From Musa acuminata AAA Group (lineage: Eukaryota > Streptophyta > Magnoliopsida > Zingiberales > Musaceae), in contig NC_088342.1 of NCBI RefSeq assembly GCF_036884655.1, positions 29,766,001-29,830,000 of the forward strand: 64,000 nucleotides of DNA, written 5' to 3'. Shown here one piece after another: positions 1 to 11,188 of this stretch. The notes below the pieces were generated by a model. It made no database searches, was not told where the DNA came from, and worked only from the letters and a program-made list of their open reading frames with translations. How positions within the stretch are numbered: the stretch's first letter is position 1; the number at the start of each line of letters is the position of its first letter. The translations under genes and the position numbers were made by a program.

Positions 1-126
1 CGGGAAATGTATGGATTTTACTTATTTTTTTAATGTTTAAAATAATTAGTTATTAGAGTCCGGTTTCGATTCAAATTAATTAATTAATTAATTAATAATA
101 ATAATAATAATAATAATAACAACAAC

Positions 127-162
<36 letters not shown>

Positions 163-954
163 TTTGATTATTGTCATTAATATTTTAAGAACCAAGTAGG
201 AAATTGGATCTCAATAGATTGGTGGATTCTTTTTCTTTTTTTGTCCAAAATAAATCTATTAAGATATAAAGATTCACAAAATAAATCTATTAAGATATAA
301 GGAGATTACAGCTCAAAATGTAAGATAACTCAAAGGAGAAAATATCCTCCAACAAAAAAGAAGGCTCATCTTTTCCAGCATTGTGACTTCGAGTAGTTGA
401 ATTGATTGCTTCATTAATCCACGATAGCAATATAAAATTTATAAACATTGCGGTGAGGGCTATTTAGATCTTTGGTTCATTCTAATGAGCCTATTTAGAT
501 AAGGCATAACATTTAGTTGACTTCATACTAAGACGTAAATAAAAAATCATGCATCGCTATAAATCTTAATATGAAAATCATTATCAACTTGTTTACTGAA
601 AGTTCGATCATAGAATAAACAAAAAGCTACCAATTTCAACTTTATTAAGGAAAGAAGAAGATTAAGGGTAAATAACACTATATTTGATATACATAATACT
701 GCATTATACACCCATACTAATATATGTTATATGCTCGAAGGATATTCCCAAAAAGGATCAGATAAAAGCTCCCTCCCCACCCCCTCATATCACCTAAAAT
801 GTTTGCGAGGTTTTCTTGTAGGCGTCAAGGCACACCCAACTCCAACTCGAGGCATGACGAATGGATCTCTTAGGTGTTGTTTTTATGTGTTAGAGTTTAG
901 GTTTCCCATCCTCGGAGGGTGCCTCGAGTGTAGTGTCTCACTAAACCGAAGGTG
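1..954. other. AT-rich intergenic DNA
   Basis: No gene, transposon end or conserved domain was recognised here apart from the microsatellite at 76-161. The one longer open frame (731-955) is low-complexity and resembles no family I know. The stretch is best treated as degenerate intergenic DNA. Confidence 0.5.
76..161. repeat. TTAA / AAT microsatellite
   Basis: A run of ATTA units passes into AAT trinucleotides with a short interruption of AAC units. The tract is about 85 bases of pure simple repeat, likely length-variable between individuals. Confidence 0.95.
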
Positions 955-1640
955 AAAACTTTAGGCACATTATTACATTTAGCCTAAGAGAAGTGTCTTA
1001 GACACACTTGACATGCCTAGCCTGAGGGAGATATCTCGAGTGCATTTTTCATGCTTAGCCTAAGGGAGGTGTCTCGAGCACATTTTTCATGCTTATCTCA
1101 GGGAAGAGTCTTGAGTGGCTCAAGGGAGGCGTATTGGGTGTATTTTTCATTCTTAGCTCGAGGGAGATGTCTTGAGAATATTTTTCATGCTTAGTCCTGT
1201 GGGAGGCATCTTAAGTGTATTTTCCATACTTAGATTAAGGGAGGAGTCTCACTCATTTTCCATATGTAGTCCAAGGTGCATTTTTCATGTTTAGTTCGAG
1301 GAAGACATCTCATGAGCATTTTTCTTAGCTCGAGAGAGATATCTTAGGCATATTTTCTATACTTAGCTTGAGAGAGATATCTTAGACATATTTTCCTTGC
1401 TCAGCTTGAGGGAGACATCTCAAGCACATTTTCTATGCTTAGCCTACAGGAGACATCTTAAGTGTATTTTCCATATTTAGCTTGAGGGAGGTGTCATGAG
1501 CACATTTTTATTGCTTAGCTCAAGGTAGGCATCTTAGGTACATTTTCCATACTTAGATCGAGGAAGATGTCTCGGGTGTATTTTCTATGCTTTACTCTAA
1601 GGAGACATCTCGGGCATATTTTCCATAGGACGTCAACATA
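955..1640. repeat. ~39-bp degenerate tandem array
   Basis: Degenerate units of about 36-40 bp (some longer by partial duplication) repeat roughly 17 times. A recognisable core is CATTTTTCATGCTTAG followed by a CTCGAGGGAG-like part and GTCTCGAG. Unit starts are visible near 1043, 1081, 1141, 1180, 1219 and 1255. The array lies just before a Gypsy gag-like fragment, so it may be part of the leader or LTR of an old Gypsy element; that link is inference. Confidence 0.8.
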
Positions 1641-1780
1641 CTATTTAGACATGCACTCATTGGCAAAAAAAACTATAAAGTGTCACATCGAGCAAAAGCT
1701 TTGCGGGTATCGCAAAGCTCCGTCAGGCTAAAGCCTCTTAAGCAACCAAGCTAAAGGTGGTGTTGGGGTAGTAACACACC

Positions 1781-2033
1781 ATGGAGGATAGGCTGCTCCA
1801 ACACCAAGCAATAATAAAGGAACTAAAGGAGTGACTCAAGGACTATGATCGACAAATCTAGGAGTATAAGCTTTGGGTCATTGAATTGTTCGAGCAAGTG
1901 GTGGCTGAGGCAGCCTTGCTACCAAAGAGGGAGAGTAAGGTGATCGAGAGGTGCAAGTCCTCAATCGACTTTAAGAAGGGGCTAGTACATTCGAGGGAGT
2001 TTTTCAAGTATGGGTATCCTCTTGCCCTAGTTT
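1781..2033 (+). pseudogene. Ty3/Gypsy gag-like fragment (interrupted)
   Basis: Translating around 1781-2033 gives a broken frame with an in-frame stop. It ends in a stretch resembling the region downstream of coiled-coil in plant Gypsy gag proteins: a lysine-rich segment followed by FFKYGYPLALV. The frame appears to continue past the solo LTR at 12377-12410 with residues like RHLELEVEEY, as expected if the LTR inserted into this gag. It is short, carries stops and cannot be functional. Assignment rests on my recollection of plant Gypsy gag sequences; an unrelated coiled-coil fragment is the alternative. Confidence 0.45.
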
Positions 2034-2531
2034 GATTCTGTTGGGAAACCTAGGACAACATCATATGCATAATGAAAGAACAGAAAATAAAAATATCATA
2101 TTTTCATAAAAAAATAGTTTTTTGTGGAAATATGAAAAAACCCACAAAATCAAAAAACCACATGTGTTAAGGGATGTCTTATCTAGGGAGATCGTATATC
2201 CCTGAAAACTTACAGATCTATGAGAGAGGATGAAGAAGGTCAACTGTCCTCCTCTCTAGCGGTGATCCATACAGCTTAGGCTACGAAGACACTCATCAAA
2301 TCATTATATAATCCTCTTTTCCACGTGCACCATACGATCAAGAAGGGGCTGGCTCTTCTTGTTGTCCACACACCCCAAATAAGGGTTGTTGGCTAAAGAG
2401 AATAGGGAGAGAGAAGTATAGGGGGTGGTAGCCAAAAGAGTTTAGTTTATGACCCTTTGATTCCCTCCTATTTATAGAGGTTCTTATAAACTTACTCAAA
2501 TATATCTTGCCCTATTGGGTATTGGATCTTC

Positions 2532-4026
2532 TGCTAGTCATAGGTGCCCAGCAAGCCAATCACGTGAGTGATGGCACGTGTGACTTGATACAGAATCTTT
2601 TTGCTTATTATATTTTGGCGTATATCACTTTATAACTATTGCATAAATGCATATATATTGTGATGTCCTTGGATTTGTGCAATGGGAATCGGATCGTGAT
2701 GAGATCACGATAATGAGATCGATTCACCTTTAAACACATATCCTAAATAATCCCGGTCATAGGTTACTCGAAAGGAACATCGTGATAACCGGATAGACTG
2801 GTGTGCTGTATACCCGTCCATATGATGGATGCAGCTGGTCTCATAGCTGCTCGTGTAGGGACACTAGGGATACAGTACAGGTGCTCATTGGAGAATGAGT
2901 TCACTGATTGATCCGCTTACAGAATGCTGGATGGTTGATGATGCCTTATTGTCAGACAGCGATTCCGTAGTCCTAGTGGTGTATCTGGTCCTTAGACTTG
3001 AGACACCAAGGATGTCCTGTATGAGTGCTCCACTCTTTGATACCAGACTTATAGGTTTGGCTGTTCCCAGATCTAGTACAGCTGGTCATTGGGAGTGGTA
3101 GTCGACCTTACGAGGGCTATTGAGTGTCGACAGAGGATCATCCACTCTCGGCGTCATGAGAGGAATATCCTATGTGTTCTTGCTCAGACAAATCCCTGGC
3201 CAGGGTCATTCGGGTTGAGAGAGAAAGAGTTCTCCGGGAGAATCCGATTAGAGCGAGACTCGAGTAGAAACCGTATGGGTCTGACAGCACCATGCTCGAT
3301 ATACGGTCTCTGGGATATTAGATGGATGAGGGACTATAGGTACATGGTAACTGAGGACAGACAGGTCCAATGGATTGGATTCCCCTGTATCGTCTGGGGA
3401 CTACGGCGTAGTGGCCTAGTACTTCCGTAGTCGATGAGTCGAGTGAATTATTACAGAGATAATAATTCACTAAGTTAGAAGGAGTTCTGACAGGTATGAC
3501 TCACGGCCAGCTCGATATTGGGCCTAGAGGGTCACACACATATGGTAGGCATTGCGATGAGTAGAGGTTCGGATATGAGATATCCGACGGAGCCCTGTCT
3601 TATTGGATGCAGATCCAATACCCACTAGGGAAAGGACCCATTAGGGTTTTGACACGGGATCTCTATAAATAGGAGGGATTCACAGCCTCATAGGCTAGAG
3701 TCTTTGCTTGCCCTTCCTATTCTCCTCTCCCTCTCCACCTCAGAATAGGCCTGGAGTTTTGAGGAGCGTCGTCGCAACCCTGCTGTGTGGATCACCGCTA
3801 GAGAGGAGGACGCTTGACCTCCTTCACCCTCTCCTAAGGATCTGCAAGGAAACAGGGATATACGATCTCCCTAGGTAACACAATCTCTATACGCAGTTTT
3901 GTGTTTTGCGGATTTTTGCGCACCAATCTTCGCACGACGACGAACATCTTTTTGGGAATCGGGGATTTTTTGTTTTCTTGTTCTTCCGCTGCGCATATGA
4001 TGTCGCCCCCCAATGATTTCCCAACA
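2532..4026 (+). repeat. A1 5' LTR
   Basis: Begins TGCTAGTCATAGG and ends CCCAACA, directly followed by the primer-binding site. Matches the 3' LTR at 9694-11188 base for base apart from three transitions that I could find. Compared with the A2 LTR and the solo LTR L it lacks roughly 90-100 bp near 3610, where the others carry extra ATTGGAT-rich sequence. Confidence 0.97.
3664..3670 (+). promoter_or_regulatory. Putative LTR TATA box (A1)
   Basis: TATAAAT within CTCTATAAATAGGAGGG, about 360 bp before the LTR end. The same box is at 10826-10832 in the 3' LTR and is kept in the A2 LTR (near 37961). Its position fits the U3/R boundary of a Copia LTR; transcription would start roughly 30 bp downstream. 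Confidence 0.65.
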
Positions 4027-4027
4027 G

Positions 4028-4040
4028 TGGTATCAGAGCC
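4028..4040 (+). other. Primer-binding site (initiator tRNA-Met), A1
   Basis: TGGTATCAGAGCC lies two bases after the LTR end and is the standard plant primer-binding site complementary to the 3' end of initiator methionine tRNA. It fixes the 5' LTR boundary and the element's strand. Confidence 0.95.
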
Positions 4041-5855
4041 AGGTTGTTCGTGCGAATGATTGTTTTTGAACTGCGTGTGTTGTGTTTAGGAAGAATATTG
4101 ACGTCAAAATCGTTGACGCAAAAGCGAGAAAGGGCAGCAACAGTTGCTGCCCTCGATCTGCATGCCTGCAGCCACCTGCAGCGGCAGCCGCAGTCGCAGC
4201 CAGGCAGCACAGCGCCGGCGCATGCGCAAGCGCTGTGCCTGCAGCAGCCGGCCGGCGGTCTGCTTGCAGCAGGCTTGCTGCTGGCGGGGCTGGCAACCCA
4301 CGGGCAGAGGCGCCGCAGGGCAGCGGCGCCTGCCGCCGAAAGGAAGCGGCGTCTGCCGCCGTTGCTCCCGCGGGCGGAACTCCCCCCACAGGGGCGGCCG
4401 CCCGGCGGGACAGCACAGCCTGCGGAGGCAGCGGCGCCCGAAGGGGGCGCCCACCCGCAGCGGCATCGCCGCCAGCGGGCGTGCCGCCTGCAGGCGAGGG
4501 CAGCGCCCTCGCCCCGCCGCACAGGCCGCCGCCAGCAGGGTGGCGGCGGCGGCGGCGACAGCAGCAAAGGGCAGTAGGAAATTAGGGTTTTCTTGGCAAA
4601 AGACAGTTTTACCCCTCGGAATTTGAGAAATTCCAGTTTCTGTCTTTTTGTCCAAATTACGAAAATACCCCTATAAATTGAGAAATTCCCTACATGTCCC
4701 TGATTTCAGAAAAATATTAATTAATTAAAAGGTTTAGTTGATTATTATTTTTATTATTATCTAGTAGTCCTACATGATGATGATTATTTATACATGTGAT
4801 GTATGATGTGTGGACGGATGATCATGGACCGTGTGATGTGTGTACTTGTGATTATTATTATTGAGGTCTGCGAACCTCCATTATATTTCTCGTTTATTGT
4901 CGGGCCTGCGTGCCTATGATTAAGTTGTAATCACATGAGGAGGCGCAGCGGGAGCGTGGATGTGACAGCGGGACCCACGAGACGGACGATCGTGATGCAT
5001 GGAGATGCATCAAGATGTCGACGAAACCGACGAGGACGAGATGGACGATCACAGGGCATGGAGATGCACCGTTGCACACATAGATCTTGATGTGAGTGAT
5101 TAGGCCTACTGGCTCGGGCCTAATCATATTAGGTTGTGGTCCATGATCATCTGATGTGATTGCTTATACACATACTAGATAAGTATATATATTTGCATGC
5201 GATGTAGATATATATTAAATATGTATATGTGTGACATGTCATATTAGGAGACCAAATTATAGAAACATCTCTCGATAATATTAAGTCGGTAAACGTGAGG
5301 CAATTAGATTGACCCACGTGGCCTTCCATCGTTATGAGTAGGAACCGAATCCCGGTGTAGGTTGAGTTGGTCGAGTCCCTCGAGACTCACCTATATCGCG
5401 ATTCGCTATCTTGCTTACGACATAGAGATGTCACCGGTGACCTGAGGACATGGTATGCTTGGTCGAGTCCCTCGAGGGTATATCATCAAATCAGACTCAT
5501 CTTGTAACGAAGGTGTTGACTTAACCGAGCATCATGGTTGGTCGAGTCCCTCGAGGCCATGGTGATTCGGAGGCCGAACAGGACGGGAATCACAAGGAGT
5601 TATGATTGGCAAGAGTTGCCTACCTTTTAGGCTTAGTGTGATTGGTCGAGTCCCTCGAGGTTACACTAAGACGCTGATTGGATCCTGATCCCCACTAGAA
5701 GTTTGCCGGAGACTTCCGTTTCACGTGCTGAGGGTGTCGCGTGACTCGTTAGTAAAATAGTGGGAGCATATTAAGATAGAAGTCCATATCTTGATAGTTT
5801 ATTTCTTGCAAAATCTGCATGTTATTCATTTTTGCTACATCTTTATTTTTAGAAA
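4041..5855 (+). other. A1 leader: GC-rich island plus hairpin array
   Basis: An 1.8-kb untranslated leader precedes gag. Positions about 4134-4580 are an extremely GC-rich block of interleaved CTGC/GCAG/GCGGC motifs, open in several frames on both strands, which reflects composition rather than coding. From 4690 the sequence turns AT-rich. Around 5358-5670 it carries four hairpins annotated separately. The A2 copy (38319-40120) retains the same layout, so the leader is a family trait. Confidence 0.8.
5358..5670 (+). repeat. Four-hairpin array in the A1 leader
   Basis: The motif TTGGTCGAGTCCCTCGAGG (or with one end change) occurs four times. Within it TCGAG and CTCGA form a 5-bp stem closing a TCC loop. 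Each copy is flanked by different sequences that also pair: 5358-5393 (TAGGT-GAGT with ACTCACCTA), 5450-5486 (ATGGTATGC with GTATATCAT, two G-U pairs), 5531-5566 (CATGG with CCATG), 5632-5670 (CTTAGTGTGA with TTACACTAAG, one G-U pair). The loop core is constant while the outer stems differ in sequence but keep pairing, which argues for a folded RNA. Function unknown; packaging, dimerisation or translation control are candidates. Confidence 0.8.
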
Positions 5856-8800
5856 ATGTCGCTTTCAAATCCCTTACGTGGCATACTTGATGTCAACCGC
5901 CTCACTGGTCCAAATTATACGGATTGGCTCCGTAACTTGAGAATTGTTCTCACAGCGGAGAAAATCGTGTACGTCCTTGATACAGTGATGCCTACGCCCG
6001 AAGAAGGGGCAAGCGAGGATGAGATCGCTCGCTACGTGAAGTACATTGATGACTCCACTCTTGCTCAGTGCTATATGTTGGGCTCTATGACTCCAGAGTT
6101 ACAGAGACAACATGAAAAGATGGATGCCAGATCCATTCTCCTACATGTCCGTAAATTGTTTGAGGAATAGGGAAGGACTCAACGATATGAGATATCCAAG
6201 AGCCTTTTCCGCGCTAGGATGACTGAGGGGACATCGGTTCAGAACCATGTCCTAAAGATGATTGAGTGGAAAGAGAAACTCACAGGTCTAGGAATGGTCC
6301 TAGAGGATAACTTGTGTGTGGACATTGTGCTTCAGTCCCTACCAGATTCCTTTTCACAGTTCATAATGAATTTTAATATGAACAAGCTTGAAGTGACTCT
6401 CCCAGAGCTCCTCAATATGTTGAGGGAGGCAGAGAGTACTATTAAGAAAGAGAAGCCAGTTCTCTACACTGGTGAGACCAGAAAGAAAAGGAAAGCAGAA
6501 AGGTCCCTTAAGAAGGGAAAGGGCAAGGGCAAACAAGGTAAAGCAAAGGTTGCTAAGAAAGACCCAACAAAGGACAAAGGCCAGTGCTTCCACTATGGTA
6601 AAGATGGGCACTGGAAGAGAAACTGCAAAGAGTACCTTGCAGAAAGGGCGAAACAAAAGCTTGATGAAGCTTCAGGTACATTCATGATCAGTCTCCATTT
6701 GTCAGACTCTTATGATAACACATGGGTATTAGATACCGGTAGTGCTTATCATATTTGCAATTCGTTGCAGGTTCTGGCAAGGCCTAGGAGACTAGAGAGA
6801 GGCGAGATGGACCTAAAGATGGGTAATGGAGCAAAAGTTGCTGTATTAGCTGTTGGCGAGGTCGCTCTACATCTGCCTAGTGGAGCTTTTATTGCATTAG
6901 ATGCATGTTATTTTGTTCCTTCTATTATCAAAAACATTATTTCCATTTCATGTTTAACAGTTAGTGGATATAAATTTGTTTTTGAGAACAATGGTTGTTC
7001 GATATTATTAGATGATAAGATCATCACGAAAGGAACATTGCATAATGGTTTATTTATGTTAGACACCACTCCACATATCATGAATGTAAATGTGTCTAAG
7101 AGGAAACGAGATGAGGTGAACAATGCATACCTGTGGCATTGTAGGCTAGGTCACATCCATGGAAGAAGGATTCAAAAGTTGCTAAATGATGGATATCTAG
7201 ATCCATTCAACTATGTGTCATATGCAACTTGTGAGCCTTGCATTCGTGGAAAACTGACCAACTCTCCATTTAGTGGAACTGGAGAGAGAGCCACTGAGTT
7301 GTTGGAACTCATACATAGTGATGTATGTGGACCCATGTCAACTCATGCCATTGGAGGTTACTCCTACTTCATTACATTTACTGATGATTTCTCAAGGTAT
7401 GGATATGTGTACTTAATGAAGTACAATTCCGAGGCCTTTGAGAAATTCAGAGAGTATAAGAATGAGGTGGAGAACCAGACTGGAAAGAGTATCAAAACTC
7501 TTCGATCAGATCGAGGAGGTGAGTACTTAAGTACAGAGTTTACTCACTTCCTCAAGGACCATGGGATATTATCCCAATGGACACCTCCTTATACACCTCA
7601 GCTCAATGGTGTCTCTGAAAGGAGAAATCGTACATTATTAGATATGGTACGGTCCATGATGAGTTTCGCTGACCTACCCATCTCATTCTGGGGATATGCC
7701 CTAGAAACCGCAGCTTACCTTCTGAACAGAGTTCCAACTAAGTCGGTAGTGTCTACACCATATGAGATATGGAAAGGGAAGAAGCCTGATCTTAAGGTTG
7801 TTAAGATTTGGGGCTGTTCTGCCCATGTTAAAAGACACAACCCCGATAAGTTAGAATCAAGGACAGAGCGATGCAAATTTGTGGGATACCCCAAGGAAAC
7901 TTGTGGGTATTATTTCTATCATCTCGAGGACCAAAAGGTCTTTGTAGCTAAGAGAGTAGTGTTCCTTGAGAAGGAACACATTCTTGGCGGAGACAGTGGG
8001 AGAATGATAGAGTTGAGCGAAGTTAGGGAACCAAGCTCAAGCACCACTCTACAGCCCGAGTCTGTTCAGGTACCTAATACACAAGTATCAACTTTACGCA
8101 GGTCTGATAGAGTATCCCATCCTCCTGAGAGATATGTGGGACATATTAGAGCAGAGGATGTAGAGGATATTGATCCTCAGACCTACGAGGAGGCTATTAT
8201 GAGTATAGACTCCGGGAAGTGGAAAGAAGCCATGAACTCTGAGATGGATTCTATGTACTCCAATAAGGTTTGGAACCTAGTTGATGCGCCCGAAGGTATT
8301 GTACCCATCGGTTGCAAATAGATCTTTAAGAAAAAGATCGAAGTAGATGGAAAGGTAGAGACCTATAAAGCAAGGCTAGTGGCTAAGGGGTATCGTCAAA
8401 GGCAAGGTGTTGACTACGACGAAACTTTCTCACCCGTAGCAATGCTAAAATCCATCAGAATTCTATTGGCTATTGCAGCACACTATGATTATGAGATCTG
8501 GCAGATGGATGTGAAAACTGCATTCCTCAATAGGAACCTCGAGGAGGAGGTGTATATGATGCAACATGAGGGATTCGTGTCCAAGAACTGCCCAGATAAG
8601 GTGTGTAGGTTGCTTAGATCCATTTATGGACTAAAGCAAGCTTCCCGAAGTTGGAACATAAGATTTGATGAGTCAATCAGATCTTATGACTTCGTTAAGA
8701 ACGAAGATGAGCCTTGTGTGTAAAGGAAGGTAAGTGGGAGCGCTATCACCTTTTTGGTGTTATATGTGGATGACATCCTCATCATTGGGAATGACGTAGG

Positions 8801-9679
8801 AATGCTATCCACAGTAAAGACTTGGTTATCTAGACACTTCTCCATAAAGGACTTAGGGGAAGCATCCTATATCTTGGGGATTAGAATCTATAGAGATAGA
8901 TCCAAGAGGATGCTTGGCTTGTCCCAGTCCAAGTACATAGAAACCATTGTCAAAAGGTTTGGCATGGAAAATTCCAAAGGGCAAACATGAATATGATACC
9001 TTATGCCTCAGCAATAGGGTCTATCATGTATGTCATGCTATGTACTAGGCCTGATATAGCGCATGCTCTGAGTGTCACGAGCAGGTATCAGGCGGATCCA
9101 GGCTTGGAGCACTGGAAAGCAGTAAAGTGTATCCTTAAATACTTGAGAAGGACTAAGGATCTTTTACTAGTATATGGAGGTAATAGCCTTAAGGTTGAAG
9201 GCTACACTGACTCAAGTTTTCAGTTTGATGTCGATGATAGCAAGTCGAATTCAGGGTATGTGTACACCTTGAATGGAAGAGCAGTGTGCTGGAAGAGTTC
9301 CAAGCAAGATACCACTGCTGACTCGACCACAGAGGCGGAGTACATTGCTGCATCAGATGCAGCAAAGGAGGGAGTCTGGGTGAAGAAGTTCATTACAGAT
9401 TTGGGAGCCGATACAGATAGCGACAAGTCGACTTCCTTATATTGCGATAATAACGGGGCGATTACTCAAATAAGGGAACCTAGGTCTCATCAGAAATCTA
9501 AGCATGTTCTGAGGAGGTTCCACCTTATCAGAGAGATCGTGACCCGAGGAGATGTAGCAGTGGAAAGAGTTCCATCCGAAGATAACATTGCAGATCCACT
9601 GACAAAGCCGTTGTCTCAGATTGTCTTTGAGTGTCACAGGGGTCTGATGGGGATCAGACACATAGGTAATTGGCTTTAG
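5856..9679 (+). pseudogene. A1 Copia gag-pol polyprotein, disrupted
   Basis: Starts MSLSNPLRG at 5856. Order along the frame: gag with a Copia gag fold region (5856-6580), a zinc knuckle [14 protein letters not shown] at 6586-6627 whose second cysteine is tyrosine, aspartic protease DTGSAYH near 6732, pre-integrase H/C motif (WHCRLGH near 7135, CEPC near 7231), integrase with [10 protein letters not shown] and RSDRGGEY (7315-7640), reverse transcriptase with YVDD at 8763-8774, and RNase H with TTEAEYIA near 9330. Breaks: TAG at 6168-6170, TAG at 8319-8321, TAA at 8721-8723, and a deletion near 8970-8985 that shifts the frame. The A2 relative reads CAG, TGG and TAC at the three stop positions and has about 70 extra bases at the deletion. 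Cannot encode a full polyprotein. Confidence 0.95.
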
Positions 9680-9682
9680 GTC

Positions 9683-9693
9683 AAGTGGGAGAT
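9683..9693 (+). other. Polypurine tract, A1
   Basis: AAGTGGGAGAT immediately precedes the 3' LTR. It is the expected primer site for plus-strand synthesis and fixes the 3' LTR start. Confidence 0.85.
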
Positions 9694-11188
9694 TGCTAGT
9701 CATAGGTGCCCAGCAAGCCAATCACGTGAGTGATGGCACGTGTGACTTGATACAGAATCTTTTTGCTTATTATATTTTGGCGTATATCACTTTATAACTA
9801 TTGCATAAATGCATATATATTGTGATGTCCTTGGATTTGTGCAATGGGAATCGGATCGTGATGAGATCACGATAATGAGATCGATTCACCTTTAAACACA
9901 TATCCTAAATAATCCCGGTCATAGGTTACTCGAAAGGAACATCGTGATAACCGGATAGACTGGTGTGCTGTATACCCGTCCATATGATGGATGCAGCTGG
10001 TCTCATAGCTGCTCGTGTAGGGACACTAGGGATACAGTACAGGTGCTCATTGGAGAATGAGTTCACTGATTGATCCGCTTACGGAATGCTGGATGGTTGA
10101 TGATGCCTTATTGTCAGACAGCGATTCCGTAGTCCTAGTGGTGTATCTGGTCCTTAGACTTGAGACACCAAGGATGTCCTGTATGAGTGCTCCACTCTTT
10201 GATACCAGACTTATAGGTTTGGCTGTTCCCAGATCTAGTACAGCTGGTCATTGGGAGTGGTAGTCGACCTTACGAGGGCTATTGAGTGTCGACAGAGGAT
10301 CATCCACTCTCGGCGTCATGAGAGGAATATCCTATGTGTTCTTGCTCAGATAAATCCCTGGCCAGGGTCATTCGGGTTGAGAGAGAAAGAGTTCTCCGGG
10401 AGAATCCGATTAGAGCGAGACTCGAGTAGAAACCGTATGGGTCTGACAGCACCATGCTCGATATACGGTCTCTGGGATATTAGATGGATGAGGGACTATA
10501 GGTACATGGTAACTGAGGACAGACAGGTCCAATGGATTGGATTCCCCTGTATCGTCTGGGGACTACGGCGTAGTGGCCTAGTACTTCCGTAGTCGATGAG
10601 TCGAGTGAATTATTACAGAGATAATAATTCACTAAGTTAGAAGGAGTTCTGACAGGTATGACTCACGGCCAGCTCGATATTGGGCCTAGAGGGTCACACA
10701 CATATGGTAGGCATTGCGATGAGTAGAGGTTCGGATATGAGATATCCGACGGAGCCCTGTCTTATTGGATGCAGATCCAATACCCACTAGGGAAAGGACC
10801 CATTAGGGTTTTGACACGGGATCTCTATAAATAGGAGGGATTCACAGCCTCATAGGCTAGAGTCTTTGCTTGCCCTTCCTATTCTCCTCTCCCTCTCCAC
10901 CTCAGAATAGGCCTGGAGTTTTGAGGAGCGTCGTCGCAACCCTGCTGTGTGGATCACCGCTAGAGAGGAGGACGCTTGACCTCCTTCACTCTCTCCTAAG
11001 GATCTGCAAGGAAACAGGGATATACGATCTCCCTAGGTAACACAATCTCTATACGCAGTTTTGTGTTTTGCGGATTTTTGCGCACCAATCTTCGCACGAC
11101 GACGAACATCTTTTTGGGAATCGGGGATTTTTTGTTTTCTTGTTCTTCCGCTGCGCATATGATGTCGCCCCCCAATGATTTCCCAACA
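9694..11188 (+). repeat. A1 3' LTR
   Basis: 1495 bp, nearly identical to 2532-4026. Differences seen are A/G at 10083, C/T at 10351 and C/T at 10990. The short open frames at 10057-10263 and 10251-10592 recur in the 5' LTR and are not genes. Confidence 0.97.

Larger units (their letters stand above)
2532..11188 (+). mobile_element. Full-length Ty1/Copia retrotransposon A1
   Basis: An 8657-bp element with two 1495-bp LTRs, TG...CA ends and a perfect 5-bp target duplication tcttc (2527-2531 and 11189-11193). Order: 5' LTR, primer-binding site, 1.8-kb leader, gag-pol, polypurine tract, 3' LTR. Gag-protease-integrase-RT-RNase H is the Copia order. The LTRs differ at only three sites that I found (2921/10083, 3189/10351, 3828/10990), all transitions, so the insertion is recent. 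Its polyprotein is nonetheless broken by three stops and a deletion. It sits inside the solo LTR L of its own family. Confidence 0.97.

Noticed and set aside
2895..3430. Two open frames (68 and 113 residues), repeated at 10057-10592
   Set aside because: They are the same positions in the two LTRs of A1 and match no family; they are open by chance in LTR sequence.
3887..4655. Several long overlapping frames on both strands
   Set aside because: Caused by the GC-rich island in the A1 leader; alanine/arginine/proline-rich products without any domain.
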